From positions 21,166 to 85,165 of the forward strand of contig CAKSEE010000006.1 in assembly GCA_934446455.1 (NCBI GenBank): 64,000 nt of DNA, in the 5' to 3' direction. The position numbers were made by a program, and so were the translations under genes. Positions 31,666-40,984 of this stretch are shown here, piece after piece (the stretch's first letter is position 1; every line of letters begins with the position of its first letter). The stretch is from an uncultured Oscillospiraceae bacterium. Lineage in GTDB: Bacteria > Bacillota > Clostridia > Oscillospirales > Ruminococcaceae. The notes beneath the pieces were generated by a model. That model did no database searches. It saw nothing but the letters and a program-made list of their open reading frames with translations, and was not told the DNA's origin.

Positions 31666-32406
31666 TCAGACCGTCACAAAAGCCACCGAAACGTTATCGT
31701 GACCTCCGTTTCCGTTCGCGTACTCAATAAGCTTGGGGCATACCTCCGCAGGCTTTGTGTAAATGCAGATATCCATGATGTCAAAGTCATCGCCGTAGGT
31801 TGAAAGCCCGTCCGAGCAGAGCAGCAGCTTCTGCCCCTCGGCAATGTCCGCCTCAAAGTAGTCGGGCGTTACGTCGCGGTCGACGCCCACAGCGCGGGTT
31901 ATTATGTTGGTGTCGGGGTGGAACTTCGCCTCCTCGGGCATGATGTGCCCCCTGTCCACAAGCTCCTGCACGCGCGAGTGATCCTTTGTGAGCTGCCGTA
32001 TGCAGTCGTCCGTATCGGTCGTAAACGCCATGTACGCGCGGCTGTCGCCCACATTTATTATGTAAGCCGTCCCGCCGAAAACTATCGCTGCAACGCAGGT
32101 AGTCCCCATTACAGCGCGAACCGGGCGCTTAAGCGACTCCTCGTAGACAATGCTGTTTGCGGCGATAACCGAGGTTATAAGCAGATTCCTTACGGAGTTT
32201 CTGTTCATATGCTCCGAAAAGCTCTCCTTAATGCGCTTTGACACGATATCTACAGCCATCGTGCTTGCAAGACCGCCGTCGCTTTCGCCGCCCATGCCGT
32301 CGCACAGCACCGCGGCGCACGCCGTGGGAGAGAGCATTTCTCCCCACACGCAGTCCTGATTTTCCGTGCGCTCAATCCCTATATCCGTTTTAGTGTAAAT
32401 CTCCAT
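31666..32406 (-). CDS. prpC: PP2C-family protein phosphatase PrpC
   Basis: 246 residues. Mn-dependent phosphatase that reverses PrkC phosphorylation. It contains the metal-binding motifs CDGMGGESDGGLAS and LLCSDGLSTYG and the terminal GGHDNVSVAFV. NVGDSRAYMAF and LTKDHSRVQELVDRG are also standard. It is directly adjacent to rlmN (0-nt gap) and separated from prkC by a 200-bp promoter region. Confidence 0.94.
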   Translation of the reverse strand: MEIYTKTDIGIERTENQDCVWGEMLSPTACAAVLCDGMGGESDGGLASTMAVDIVSKRIKESFSEHMNRNSVRNLLITSVIAANSIVYEESLKRPVRAVMGTTCVAAIVFGGTAYIINVGDSRAYMAFTTDTDDCIRQLTKDHSRVQELVDRGHIMPEEAKFHPDTNIITRAVGVDRDVTPDYFEADIAEGQKLLLCSDGLSTYGDDFDIMDICIYTKPAEVCPKLIEYANGNGGHDNVSVAFVTV

Positions 32407-33450
32407 TCATACACCACCCTGCTCTGTAAGTCCCTCGTCGCGGCGGAGCTGCCCGCAGGCAGCGTTTATGTCCGCGCCGAGAGTGCGCCTTACCGTCGCG
32501 TTTATGCCCGCGTCCGTAAGCCGCTTCTGAAACCGCTCCACAAAGCGGCTTTTCTTGAATTCGCGCTCGCGTATCTCGTTTATCGGGATAAGGTTTACGT
32601 GGCACAGCATTCCTTCCAGAAGCCTTATCAGCTCCTGCGCGCTCTCCTCCGTGTCGTTCACGCCCTCGATAAGCGAATACTCAAAGCTTATCCTGCGCCC
32701 CGTGCGCCTGAAGTAGCTGCGGCAAGCCGTCATAAGCTCCTCCAGCCCGAAGCGGTTGTTTATCGGCATTATGGCGCTGCGCTTCCCGTCCGTCGCCGCG
32801 TGCAGCGAAATGGAGAGCGTAAGCCCCAGATCAAGCTCCGCAAGCTTGTATATCTTGTCTACCACCCCGCAGGTGGAAAGCGACAGGTGGCGCAGGCTCA
32901 TGCCCTCGCCGCCGTCGTTGAGCAGCCGCAGGAACTTCACCACGTTGTCGAAATTGTCGAGCGGCTCGCCTATTCCCATAAGCACTATGCTGTCCACGTG
33001 CCTGCCGCTGTCGCGCTCCGTTTCGTATATCTGTAACAGCAGCTCGCTCGGCTCAAGGTTTCTCACAAACCCCGCAATGGTGCTTGCGCAGAAGCGGCAG
33101 CCCATCTTGCACCCGACCTGCGTTGAAATGCAAAGGCTGTTGCCGTGCTTATACTCCATAAGCACGGTTTCCACCGCCTCGCCGTCGGGCAAGCCATATA
33201 AGTATTTTACTGTATTATCAATATGAGATACAAGTCTTTTTTTGATTTTTAGTGACTTTATACAAAAATTTCTTTCGAGCTCCGCGCGCAGTAGTGCAGA
33301 AATATTGCTCATCTGCGAAAATTCCGTTGTCCTGCGGATATGCAGCCAGTCGTATATCTGCTTCGCCCTGAACGCCTTTTCGCCCATGCCGACAAGCGCT
33401 GCGGAAAGCTCCTCCCTTGAAAGGGAGAGAATGTCGATTTTTTCGCCCAT
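32407..33450 (-). CDS. rlmN: Dual-specificity 23S rRNA/tRNA m2A methyltransferase RlmN
   Basis: 347 residues from ATG 33450 (MGEKIDILSLSREEL), 2 nt after the rsmB stop and with AGGAG upstream; the in-frame ATG at 33549 lies inside rsmB. Radical-SAM cysteines are in CKMGCRFCAST. VLMGIGEPLDNFDNV, the LSLSTCGVVDKIYKLA block and ISFEYSLIEGVNDTEESA are diagnostic, and the C-terminal catalytic cysteine is in NAACGQLR. Methylates A2503 of 23S rRNA and A37 of some tRNAs. Confidence 0.95.
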   Translation of the reverse strand: MGEKIDILSLSREELSAALVGMGEKAFRAKQIYDWLHIRRTTEFSQMSNISALLRAELERNFCIKSLKIKKRLVSHIDNTVKYLYGLPDGEAVETVLMEYKHGNSLCISTQVGCKMGCRFCASTIAGFVRNLEPSELLLQIYETERDSGRHVDSIVLMGIGEPLDNFDNVVKFLRLLNDGGEGMSLRHLSLSTCGVVDKIYKLAELDLGLTLSISLHAATDGKRSAIMPINNRFGLEELMTACRSYFRRTGRRISFEYSLIEGVNDTEESAQELIRLLEGMLCHVNLIPINEIREREFKKSRFVERFQKRLTDAGINATVRRTLGADINAACGQLRRDEGLTEQGGV

Positions 33451-33452
33451 AA

Positions 33453-34772
33453 TTATCTGATTCTCCTGAATGACGCCGTAAAGAACCCGTCGCCCGCCCC
33501 GGGGTCGGGGAAATATGTCCGTTTGTAGCAGTTTTCCGCGCCCGCCCACGGCACGGGGCAGACTATCGGCGCAAACTCGGGGTGAGAGCGCGCGAAGTCC
33601 TCCGCCACCTCGTCGTTTTCCGCGCGCGAAAGCGTGCAGGTGGAATACACGAGAGTCCCCCCGACCTTAACATAGCGCGAGGACACCTCGAGTATACCGC
33701 GCTGAATCTTCGGCAGCGCGTCGAACTCGGCGGGGTCCTTGTACTTTATCTCGGGCTTTCTGCGGATAACGCCAAGCCCCGAGCAGGGTACGTCGCACAG
33801 CACCCTGTCTGCCTGCGGCAGCTGCGGGTCGAACACGAGCGCGTTATTGTCGCGCGCTTCCACTATCTTAAGTCCGAGCCGCGCCGCGCCGTCCTCTATA
33901 AGCCCCACGCGCATATCGTGCATATCAAGGCTCAGCAGCCTGCCGCTGCCGCTCATAAGCTCAGCCATAGTAAAGCTCTTGCCGCCCGGGGCAGCGCACA
34001 TATCGAGCACCGTTTCGTTTACCACGGGGCGCAGCGTCAGGCAGCAAAGCTGCGAGGAAATGTCCTGCACATGGAACAGCCCGCTCCTGAACGCGCGGCA
34101 TTTCTCGATACCTCCCGTTTTTTCAAGCACAAGGCAGTTTTCAAGCGCGGGGTATTTACGCGCGGTTATCCCCTCGCGGCGCAGCGCCTTTATAAGGTCG
34201 TCCGCGTTTGTCTTAAGCGTGTTTACGCGCGCGTACACGGGCGGTCTGCCAAGGGAGGCGGCAAGGGCGCGCAGCGCGTTTTCCGTGCCGTATTCCCGCG
34301 TGAGCTTCTCCGCGAGCCATTCGGGGCAGGAATATTCCACCGCGATATGCTCCACGGGAGTCAGACCGCGGTAGTCTATGCGCTTGCCGCTGCGGATAAA
34401 GCCGCGCAGCATTCCGTTGACAAAGCCCTGCGCGCCGAACGCCTTCAGCTTCTTGCAAAGGCGCACGCTCTCGTTTACGGCGGCGCTTTCGGGGACGGAC
34501 GGCATATAAAGCAGCTGATAGAGCCCCAGCCGCAGCACCGCGAGCGCTGCCGGCTCAAGCTTCTCAAACGGCAGCCTGCTGTTCTTTTTTATAATGTAGT
34601 CGAGGGTAAGGCGGCGCTCCGTAACGCCGTAAAACAGCGCCGATGCGAACGCCCTGTCCCTGTCGGAAAGCTCTGCGGAGCTTAACACGCCGTCAAGCAG
34701 TATGTTGGAGTATGCGCCGCTCTCCTCGAGCTTTATAAGCAGCTTTGCCGCCGTGAGCCTTGCGTCTGCCAT
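33453..34772 (-). CDS. rsmB: 16S rRNA m5C967 methyltransferase RsmB
   Basis: 439 residues. The N-terminal NusB-like domain (about 1-140; RLTAAKLLIKLEESGAYSNILLD) is fused to the SAM methyltransferase. Motif I VLDMCAAPGGKSFTMAELM, the PCSGLGVIRRKPEIK block with the first catalytic cysteine region, and LVYSTCTLSRAENDEV with the second cysteine are all present. Order fmt-Zn protease-rsmB-rlmN is conserved in Firmicutes. Confidence 0.95.
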   Translation of the reverse strand: MADARLTAAKLLIKLEESGAYSNILLDGVLSSAELSDRDRAFASALFYGVTERRLTLDYIIKKNSRLPFEKLEPAALAVLRLGLYQLLYMPSVPESAAVNESVRLCKKLKAFGAQGFVNGMLRGFIRSGKRIDYRGLTPVEHIAVEYSCPEWLAEKLTREYGTENALRALAASLGRPPVYARVNTLKTNADDLIKALRREGITARKYPALENCLVLEKTGGIEKCRAFRSGLFHVQDISSQLCCLTLRPVVNETVLDMCAAPGGKSFTMAELMSGSGRLLSLDMHDMRVGLIEDGAARLGLKIVEARDNNALVFDPQLPQADRVLCDVPCSGLGVIRRKPEIKYKDPAEFDALPKIQRGILEVSSRYVKVGGTLVYSTCTLSRAENDEVAEDFARSHPEFAPIVCPVPWAGAENCYKRTYFPDPGAGDGFFTASFRRIR

Positions 34773-34792
34773 TTATGTCAACCTTTCTGTCA

Positions 34793-35530
34793 TCAGCGCC
34801 GTCTGTTGGCGCTTGCAATAAGCCTCAAAAGCTGCGTGAACGACACGAGCAGGCTCGCGACATATGTCATTGCAGCCGCCGTGAGCGTCCTTCTCGCCGC
34901 GGGCAGCTCGTCCGCCGCAAGTATATCGTCTCTGCGAAGCACCTCCATTGCGCGTGCGCTCGCGTTGAACTCAACGGGCAGCGTTACAAGCTGGAATATC
35001 ACGACAAGCCCGAAAAGCACTATGCCGAGGTTCACGAGAAAGCCTACGTTGAGGATAAGCCCGAGCACGAAGCTTATAAGGTAAAACGACGAGCCTATGC
35101 GAACCGCGGGGAAGATAGCGCTGCGCACCTTTATCGGCACATAGCCGCGCGCGTGCTGCACCGCGTGGCCGCATTCGTGCGCAGCAACGCCTATCGCCGC
35201 AAGCGAGGTGCTGCCGAAAACGCTGTCCGAGAGCGACACGACGTTCGTCGCGGGGTTGTAGTTGTCCGTGAGATTGCCGCTTATGTGCGTTACCTGTACG
35301 TTGTAAAGCCCGTTGGCGTCAAGGATAGCGCGCGCCACCTCGTGCGCCTGCAAGCCCTTTCGGTTAGTGGTGCGCGAGTATTTCGCGAACGTGGTTTTTA
35401 CTCTTATCGAGCATATCGCCGCAAAAATAAACGCCGCAATGCAAAGAAAATACGCCGTTGCGTAGTCGAGCGTGAAGAGCGATTCCCGCCCGTGCCGAAC
35501 CCCCGCCGAAAGCAGAGCCATAAGTTCCAT
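34793..35530 (-). CDS. YugP-type neutral zinc metallopeptidase (membrane)
   Basis: 245 residues from ATG 35530 (GGAGG at 8 nt). An N-terminal hydrophobic segment is followed by the zinc motif AAHECGHAVQHARGY (HExxH-type), then two or three membrane helices (about 130-170 and 195-215) and a C-terminal LRLIASANRRR basic tail. Family substrate unknown; it belongs to the broadly conserved YugP group found beside fmt and rsmB in Clostridia. Confidence 0.9.
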   Translation of the reverse strand: MELMALLSAGVRHGRESLFTLDYATAYFLCIAAFIFAAICSIRVKTTFAKYSRTTNRKGLQAHEVARAILDANGLYNVQVTHISGNLTDNYNPATNVVSLSDSVFGSTSLAAIGVAAHECGHAVQHARGYVPIKVRSAIFPAVRIGSSFYLISFVLGLILNVGFLVNLGIVLFGLVVIFQLVTLPVEFNASARAMEVLRRDDILAADELPAARRTLTAAAMTYVASLLVSFTQLLRLIASANRRR

Positions 35531-35586
35531 AAAGCAGACCTCCTCTGAAGCCAAGATACCGTTATAATGCGCCCTTAGCTCCGCTT

Positions 35587-36519
35587 TTATCCGAGCGCCG
35601 CGCCCTTTTCAAGCTTCTTTCCGCGCAGGAAAGCCTCGAGCGGCATTCTTTTCGCGCCCTCGAGCTGTATGTCGCAGAGCTCCACGCACCGCCCGTCGCC
35701 GCATACCACGGCAAAGCGCGCGGGGTCGGCTATCGTGCCCGCCGCGCCCTGCGCCTGCCCGCCAAGCCGCGCGCCGTACACCTTAAGGCGCTTGCCGTCA
35801 AGCACCGTGTAAGCGCACGGCGCGCTCGACATGGCGCGGATAAAGTCATGCACGACATTCGCGGGCTTTGTGAAATCGAGCTTAAGCTCCTCCTTGCTTA
35901 TCATAGAGGCGTAGCAGCTCTCGCCCTGCTGCGGGACGCGCTGCGCCGTGCCGTTTTCAAGCGCTTCAAGCGTCTTTACGATAAGCTGCGCGCCCTGCGC
36001 CGCAAGGATATCGTGCAGCTCGCTGCCCGTCATTTCGGGGGTTATCGGGGTGACGCTCTTCATTATCATGTCGCCCGTGTCAAGCCCCTCCGCCATGTAC
36101 ATGGTGGTGATGCCCGTTTCGGTTTCGCCGTTCTGTATCGCGCGCTGAATGGGCGCTGCGCCCCTGTACCTCGGCAAAAGCGAGGCGTGGATATTTATGC
36201 AGCCGTATTTCGGCAGGTCAAGCACCTCTTTGGGCAGTATCTGCCCGTACGCCGCCACAACTATGCACTCGGGCGAAAGCTCCCGCAGGGTGGAAAGCGC
36301 CTGCTGCGCGTCCTCGCCGCGCCTGAGCGACTGCGGCTGATACACCGCTATCCCGTGGGACAGCGCGCACTCCTTTACGGGGGTCAGCTGCACCTGCTTG
36401 CCGCGGTTTTTTGGCTTGTCGGGCTGGGTGAATACCGCGCACACCTCGTACCCTGAGGCTATGAGCGCCTCGAGCGCGCTGCTCGCAAACACGGGCGTTC
36501 CCATGAAAACTATCCTCAT
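35587..36519 (-). CDS. fmt: Methionyl-tRNA formyltransferase
   Basis: 310 residues from ATG 36519, overlapping the def stop (ATGA). Formylates initiator Met-tRNA using 10-formyl-THF. MRIVFMGTPVFASSALEAL, VCAVFTQPDKPKNRGKQ (the tRNA-interacting loop), INIHASLLPRYRGAAPIQRAI (catalytic Asn/His) and GDMIM are all typical. The C-terminal beta-barrel starts near residue 205. AGGAGG lies 7 nt upstream, within the def C-terminus. Confidence 0.95.
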   Translation of the reverse strand: MRIVFMGTPVFASSALEALIASGYEVCAVFTQPDKPKNRGKQVQLTPVKECALSHGIAVYQPQSLRRGEDAQQALSTLRELSPECIVVAAYGQILPKEVLDLPKYGCINIHASLLPRYRGAAPIQRAIQNGETETGITTMYMAEGLDTGDMIMKSVTPITPEMTGSELHDILAAQGAQLIVKTLEALENGTAQRVPQQGESCYASMISKEELKLDFTKPANVVHDFIRAMSSAPCAYTVLDGKRLKVYGARLGGQAQGAAGTIADPARFAVVCGDGRCVELCDIQLEGAKRMPLEAFLRGKKLEKGAALG

Positions 36520-36983
36520 TCCTGCTCCTCCTCTACCCACTCTATAACCTTGTCCTTGTAGAGTATGCCGTTAAGGTGGTCTATCTCGTGGCAGAACGCC
36601 CTTGCGAGAAGCCCGCTTCCCTTGTACTCAACGGGCTTTCCGTAGCGGTCGAGCGCCTTTACCTTAACGCGCGCGGGGCGCTTTACCCTGCCCATTCTGC
36701 CCGGGTAGGAAAGGCAGCCCTCAGGCTCTGCCTGCCTGCCGCGCATTGCCGTTATAACGGGGTTTACAAGCTCTATGCGCCCGTTGTCGTCGTCCACGTC
36801 TATCACCACAACGCGCCTTGACACGCCCAGCTGCGGCGCTGCAAGCCCCACGCCGTCCGCGTCGCACATCGTTTCGTACATATCATCGAGCAGCTGCCAG
36901 AGCTCCTCGTTAAACTGCGTTACAGGCTCGCAGTGGGCGCGCAGCCGCTCGTCCCCGAACCTCAGTATCTCTCTTACCGCCAT
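36516..36983 (-). CDS. def: Peptide deformylase (first copy)
   Basis: 155 residues. Removes formyl from nascent N-termini. The three motifs are complete: GVGLAAPQLG (44-53), EGCLSYPG with metal-binding Cys90, and HEIDH with His132/Glu133/His136. It is translationally coupled to fmt (4-nt overlap), which makes this the ancestral def-fmt pair. A paralogue with the same spacing of catalytic residues lies 12 nt upstream. Confidence 0.95.
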   Translation of the reverse strand: MAVREILRFGDERLRAHCEPVTQFNEELWQLLDDMYETMCDADGVGLAAPQLGVSRRVVVIDVDDDNGRIELVNPVITAMRGRQAEPEGCLSYPGRMGRVKRPARVKVKALDRYGKPVEYKGSGLLARAFCHEIDHLNGILYKDKVIEWVEEEQE

Positions 36984-36995
36984 GCCGCACCTCCG

Positions 36996-37442
36996 TTAGT
37001 CGTCCGCCCTGTCCGTAAAAAGCACCCCGTCAAGGTGGTCCGTTTCATGGCAGAGAGCGCGCGCAAGCAGCCCCTCTCCCGTGAGCGTAAACTCGTTTCC
37101 GTTTCTGTCCTGCGCCTTTACCGTCACAACGTTGGGGCGCGTTACCCTACAGAATACCCCCGGGTCTGACAGACAGCCCTCCTCGCCCGTCTGCGAGCCT
37201 GACGAAGCGATTATCTCGGGGTTTACAAGCTCGATAACGCCATGCTCGTCGCGCACGTCCACAATAACCACGCGGCGGACTATGCCCACCTGCGGCGCTG
37301 CAAGCCCCGCGCCCTGCTCCTTCGCGAGCGTTTCGCGCATATCGTCAATAAGCGTGTGAAGCTTCGCGTCAAATACCGTTACGGGTCTGCATTTCTTTCT
37401 GAGAACGTCGTCCCCGAATTTTACTATCTGTCTTAATGCCAT
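36996..37442 (-). CDS. def: Peptide deformylase (second, tandem copy)
   Basis: 148 residues, clearly paralogous to the downstream def along its whole length and with identical residue positions: GAGLAAPQVG (44-53), EEGCLSDPG with Cys90, HETDH with His132/His136. Catalytic residues are intact, so both copies are probably active. Differences concentrate in the substrate loop (SDPGVFC against SYPGRMG) and the C-terminus, suggesting divergence in substrate preference or inhibitor sensitivity. It lies between the serine hydrolase and the other def. Confidence 0.93.
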   Translation of the reverse strand: MALRQIVKFGDDVLRKKCRPVTVFDAKLHTLIDDMRETLAKEQGAGLAAPQVGIVRRVVIVDVRDEHGVIELVNPEIIASSGSQTGEEGCLSDPGVFCRVTRPNVVTVKAQDRNGNEFTLTGEGLLARALCHETDHLDGVLFTDRADD

Positions 37443-37461
37443 TGTTTATTCGTCCTTTCGG

Positions 37462-38544
37462 TCATTGTATTTCATTAAGCAGCTTTACGCCCGTTACCGT
37501 GGCGGGCAGCCTGTAGCTCGGCGGGAGATTTGACAGCACCACCGCCGCGGTCTGCGTTTCGGGGCATATGCCAAGCCAGCAGTTGTAGTCCCCCGTGCCG
37601 CCGTTGTGCCAGATAAAGCCGTTTTCGCGGTCGATTATCCACGCCGCGCCCACCTCGTCAAGGTTTATGTCAAGCTTCCTGTTTTTCGCGTCAGAGGCGT
37701 TCACCACCGCCATGCTTTCGTGGCAGCGCGCGAAAACGCCCTCGCCGTCAAGCTGAAGCAGCGCGTATTTCAGCATATCCTCTATGTCCGAAACAAGCGC
37801 GCCCGCAGACATATAGGTGTCGCCCGCAGTCCAGTCCCACAGCCTGCCAAGGTCGCCGCTGCCGTCGGAGATGTGCGTGTTTTCAAGCCCCAGCTCCTGC
37901 GTAAAGTCGTTCATAAGCCGCGTAAACTCCGTGCCGCTCGTCTTTTCAAGCACAAGCCCGAGCGCCGCGTAGCCGAAGTTGGAATACTCGAACCCGTGCT
38001 CCCCCGCGGGGATATCGGTCTTTGCAAGCGTGTCAAGCACCATGCTGTCGCCTATGCCGCAAAAGTCGTTGCGCCCCGCAAAAAAGTTGCCCGTCATGGG
38101 CGGGGCGAAATAGTACGCCCTGTAGCCCGACGTATGCGTGAGAAGCTCCGACAGCGCGGGGTAATGCGGCTTTGGCGGCAGGTCAAGGTACTGCGAAAGC
38201 TCGCCCTCGGGCGAGAGCGCGCCGTCCTCAAAGCCCCTGCATACAAGCGCCGCCGTAAACGTCTTTGTAAGCGAGCCTATCTCGTAGACGTGCCGCTCGT
38301 GCGGCAGCACCTGCGCATCCTCGCCGTAAACGGTATAGGAGCACACGCCGTCCTTTATCGTGCCTGCGGTTATAACCGCGTCCGCCCTGCCCTTTGTCGT
38401 ATAGGCGAGCGTTTCAAGCGCAGTCATTGCGGGCACCTTGTCAAGCTGCGCGCTCAGGTAGAGGGTCATTCCGCCCACAGCCGCGGCGGCTGCGGCGGCA
38501 AGCGCGCCGACGGTTAAAAGCGCCGTTTTTATTCGTTTGGTCAT
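37462..38544 (-). CDS. Beta-lactamase-fold serine hydrolase (class C-like)
   Basis: 360 residues with an N-terminal signal anchor (about 9-30). Catalytic SxxK is SLTK in YEIGSLTKTFTAALVCRG, the YxN motif is FEYSNFGYAALGLVLEKTSG and the third motif is IWHNGGTGDYNCW (HNGG in place of KTG). This is the layout of class C beta-lactamase/DD-peptidase relatives, including esterases. Probably extracytoplasmic and acting on cell-wall peptides or D-amino-acid substrates; true beta-lactamase activity cannot be assumed. It sits between priA and def in the remA operon, an unusual place for such a gene. Confidence 0.9.
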   Translation of the reverse strand: MTKRIKTALLTVGALAAAAAAAVGGMTLYLSAQLDKVPAMTALETLAYTTKGRADAVITAGTIKDGVCSYTVYGEDAQVLPHERHVYEIGSLTKTFTAALVCRGFEDGALSPEGELSQYLDLPPKPHYPALSELLTHTSGYRAYYFAPPMTGNFFAGRNDFCGIGDSMVLDTLAKTDIPAGEHGFEYSNFGYAALGLVLEKTSGTEFTRLMNDFTQELGLENTHISDGSGDLGRLWDWTAGDTYMSAGALVSDIEDMLKYALLQLDGEGVFARCHESMAVVNASDAKNRKLDINLDEVGAAWIIDRENGFIWHNGGTGDYNCWLGICPETQTAAVVLSNLPPSYRLPATVTGVKLLNEIQ

Positions 38545-38560
38545 ACTGCCGCCTTTCTTT

Positions 38561-40984
38561 TTACTCAGGGTCGCCGTTCATGTCGGCGAAAAAGCTTACG
38601 TTCGTAAACGCCTTGTCGGTGTACGCGCGTTTGAGCGTCTGCTCCATAAGCGCGCGCAGCCTGCGCGAGTTCCTGCACTTTATCATCAACCTGTAGCGAA
38701 AGCGCCCGTTAAGCCTGCCGATAGTGTAGGGCGCGGGTCCAAGCACCCGCAGCGGGATATCTCCCCCCGCCTCGGCGGCGGCGCGCAGCAGCATATCCGC
38801 AAACAGCCGCGCGGCGTTCTCGCAGGGCTTGTCGGTGAGAGATGAGAACCCCACGACGATTATGTCGCAGAACGGCGGGTAGAGCATCGCCTCGCGCAGG
38901 GCTATCTCCTGCTCGTAAAACGCGGGGTAGTCCTGCCGCGCGGCGAGGTTAAGCACATAGTGGTCGGGCGAAAAGGTCTGTATGAGCGCCCGCCCTCGCT
39001 TTCCGCCGCGCCCGGAGCGCCCCACTACCTGCGTTATAAGCGAGAAGGTGCGCTCATACGCGCGGAAGTCCCCCGCGTAAAGCGAGTTGTCCGTTTTAAG
39101 CACGCCCACAAGCGTAACGTTCGGGAAATCCAGCCCCTTTGCTATCATCTGCGTGCCTACGATTATATCGTACTCGCCCTCTGCAAACGCCCTGAACTTC
39201 GTTTCAAACGCGTTCTTGGTCGAGGTGGTGTCCGCGTCCATGCGCAGCACCCTTGCCGTGGGAAACAGCGCGCTTATCTCGTCCTCTATGCGCTGCGTGC
39301 CCGTGCCCTTCATTGAAAAGAACCGCGCGCCGCACTCGGGACACACCCTGTCCATCTCGCGGATATAGCCGCAGTAGTGGCATATTATGCTGCCGTTTAC
39401 CTTGTGGTAGGTGAGCGGCAGGGAGCAGTTGGGGCATTCCAGCGGCTTGCCGCACGCGGCGCACCGCACGCTTGTGTGATACCCGCGGCGGTTGAGCAGC
39501 AGTATGGACTGCTCGCCGCGCTCAAGGTTCGCCTCAAGCTCGCGCACTAGCGGCGCGCTGAACGCCGATACGTTGCCGTTCGCCGCCTCCTCGCGCATAT
39601 CCACCATGTAAACGTCGGGCAGAACGGCGTTGTTGTAGCGCTCGTCAAGCTCAAACAGGCTGTAGCGCCCCTTTTTGGCAAAGTAGCAGCTCTCTATGGA
39701 CGGCGTTGCCGAGGCCAGCAGCAGAAACGCACCGTGCGCGAAACAGCGCTGCTTTGCAACGTCCCTTGCGTGGTAGCGCGGGGCGTTTTCGGACTTGTAC
39801 GTCCCCTCGCCCTCCTCGTCGATGACGATTATGCCAAGGTCGCTTACAGGCGCGAACACCGCGCTTCTCGTGCCGATGACGATACGCGCCCTGCCCTCCC
39901 TTATCCTGCGGTACTCGTCCGCACGCTCGCCAAGCGACAGGGAGCTGTGCATTACCGCGACGTTACCGCCGAAAAGCCTGCGGAACCTGCCCACCATCTG
40001 CGGGGTGAGCGATATCTCGGGGACGAGCATTACCGCGGTTTTCCCCTGCGACAGCGCGTGCTCTATAAGCTTTATGAACACAGAGGTCTTGCCGCTGCCC
40101 GTTACCCCGCGCAAAAGCGCGCATTTTGGCTCGGGCGCGTCCATAAGCGCCTCAAGGCCGTCGTAAACCTCCTGCTGCTTCGGCGAGAATATGATGTCCG
40201 CAGGGCTTTCCTGCGCTTCTTCCGCGGTTTCCGTGCGGAATACTATGTTCTCGTACTGCTCGAGCAGCCCCTTTTCCACAAGGCGCTTTATCACGGCGGG
40301 CGTTACCGTGCAGGCGTAGCACGCTTCTCTTACCGAAGCGCTCTCCGCCTCCTCCACAAATCGCAGCACCTGCCGCTGCTTCGGGGTGAGCTTCACGCCC
40401 TCCGTCTGCGGCAGCGCGCGCAGCATCTGCACCATTTCGTCGCCGACGCGGCGCTTAAGCTCGCTGTCCTCGCTGAGCGCGCCCTTTTCAACAAGGGCGG
40501 CTATCACCCTCGCGCCGAAGCGCTGCTGCGCCGCTGCGGTCTCCGCGTCAAACGCGGCGCGGTCGGGCGCGGCTCTAAGCGCGCTTATAACGCGGCTCTC
40601 GTCCTCGGTAAGCTCGCCGCAAAAGTCCTTTTCAAGGCGGTATCGCGTTTTCAGCGAGTACCCGAGCCCCGGCGGCAGTATCGCGCGGAACGCGTCAAAG
40701 TAGGTGCAGAACGTGTTTTCCCGCAGCCATACGCAAAGCCGCAAAAGCTCGGGCGAAATAACGCGCTCGCTGTCCGCCGCGGCGCAAATCGGCTTAAGAC
40801 GTTCGCCCTGCGCCGCCTGCCTTACCGCAAACACAAGCCCCACGCGTTTTTTGTTGCCCCTGCCGAACGGCACTACAACGCGCATTCCCTCCGTCACCGC
40901 GCTCTCGAGCGCGCCCGGTATCTCGTAGGAATAAAGCGCGTCGAACCCGTAAAGCGTACCCTCTACGCCTACGTCTGCAACCAT
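38561..40984 (-). CDS. priA: Primosomal helicase PriA
   Basis: 807 residues. Restarts stalled replication forks. It has the N-terminal fork-binding domain (SYEIPGALESAVTEGMRVVVPFG), a winged helix, Walker A GVTGSGKTSVFIKLIEHA and the two paired zinc sites (CAACGKPLECPNC and CHYCGY-CPECGARF), then helicase motifs V/VI (GTQMIAKGLDFPNVTLVG; TQVVGRSGRGGKRG). Motif II reads DEEG (Asp389-Gly392) instead of the usual DEEH; the DNA codon is GGC. Start ATG directly abuts the gmk stop. Confidence 0.95.
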   Translation of the reverse strand: MVADVGVEGTLYGFDALYSYEIPGALESAVTEGMRVVVPFGRGNKKRVGLVFAVRQAAQGERLKPICAAADSERVISPELLRLCVWLRENTFCTYFDAFRAILPPGLGYSLKTRYRLEKDFCGELTEDESRVISALRAAPDRAAFDAETAAAQQRFGARVIAALVEKGALSEDSELKRRVGDEMVQMLRALPQTEGVKLTPKQRQVLRFVEEAESASVREACYACTVTPAVIKRLVEKGLLEQYENIVFRTETAEEAQESPADIIFSPKQQEVYDGLEALMDAPEPKCALLRGVTGSGKTSVFIKLIEHALSQGKTAVMLVPEISLTPQMVGRFRRLFGGNVAVMHSSLSLGERADEYRRIREGRARIVIGTRSAVFAPVSDLGIIVIDEEGEGTYKSENAPRYHARDVAKQRCFAHGAFLLLASATPSIESCYFAKKGRYSLFELDERYNNAVLPDVYMVDMREEAANGNVSAFSAPLVRELEANLERGEQSILLLNRRGYHTSVRCAACGKPLECPNCSLPLTYHKVNGSIICHYCGYIREMDRVCPECGARFFSMKGTGTQRIEDEISALFPTARVLRMDADTTSTKNAFETKFRAFAEGEYDIIVGTQMIAKGLDFPNVTLVGVLKTDNSLYAGDFRAYERTFSLITQVVGRSGRGGKRGRALIQTFSPDHYVLNLAARQDYPAFYEQEIALREAMLYPPFCDIIVVGFSSLTDKPCENAARLFADMLLRAAAEAGGDIPLRVLGPAPYTIGRLNGRFRYRLMIKCRNSRRLRALMEQTLKRAYTDKAFTNVSFFADMNGDPE

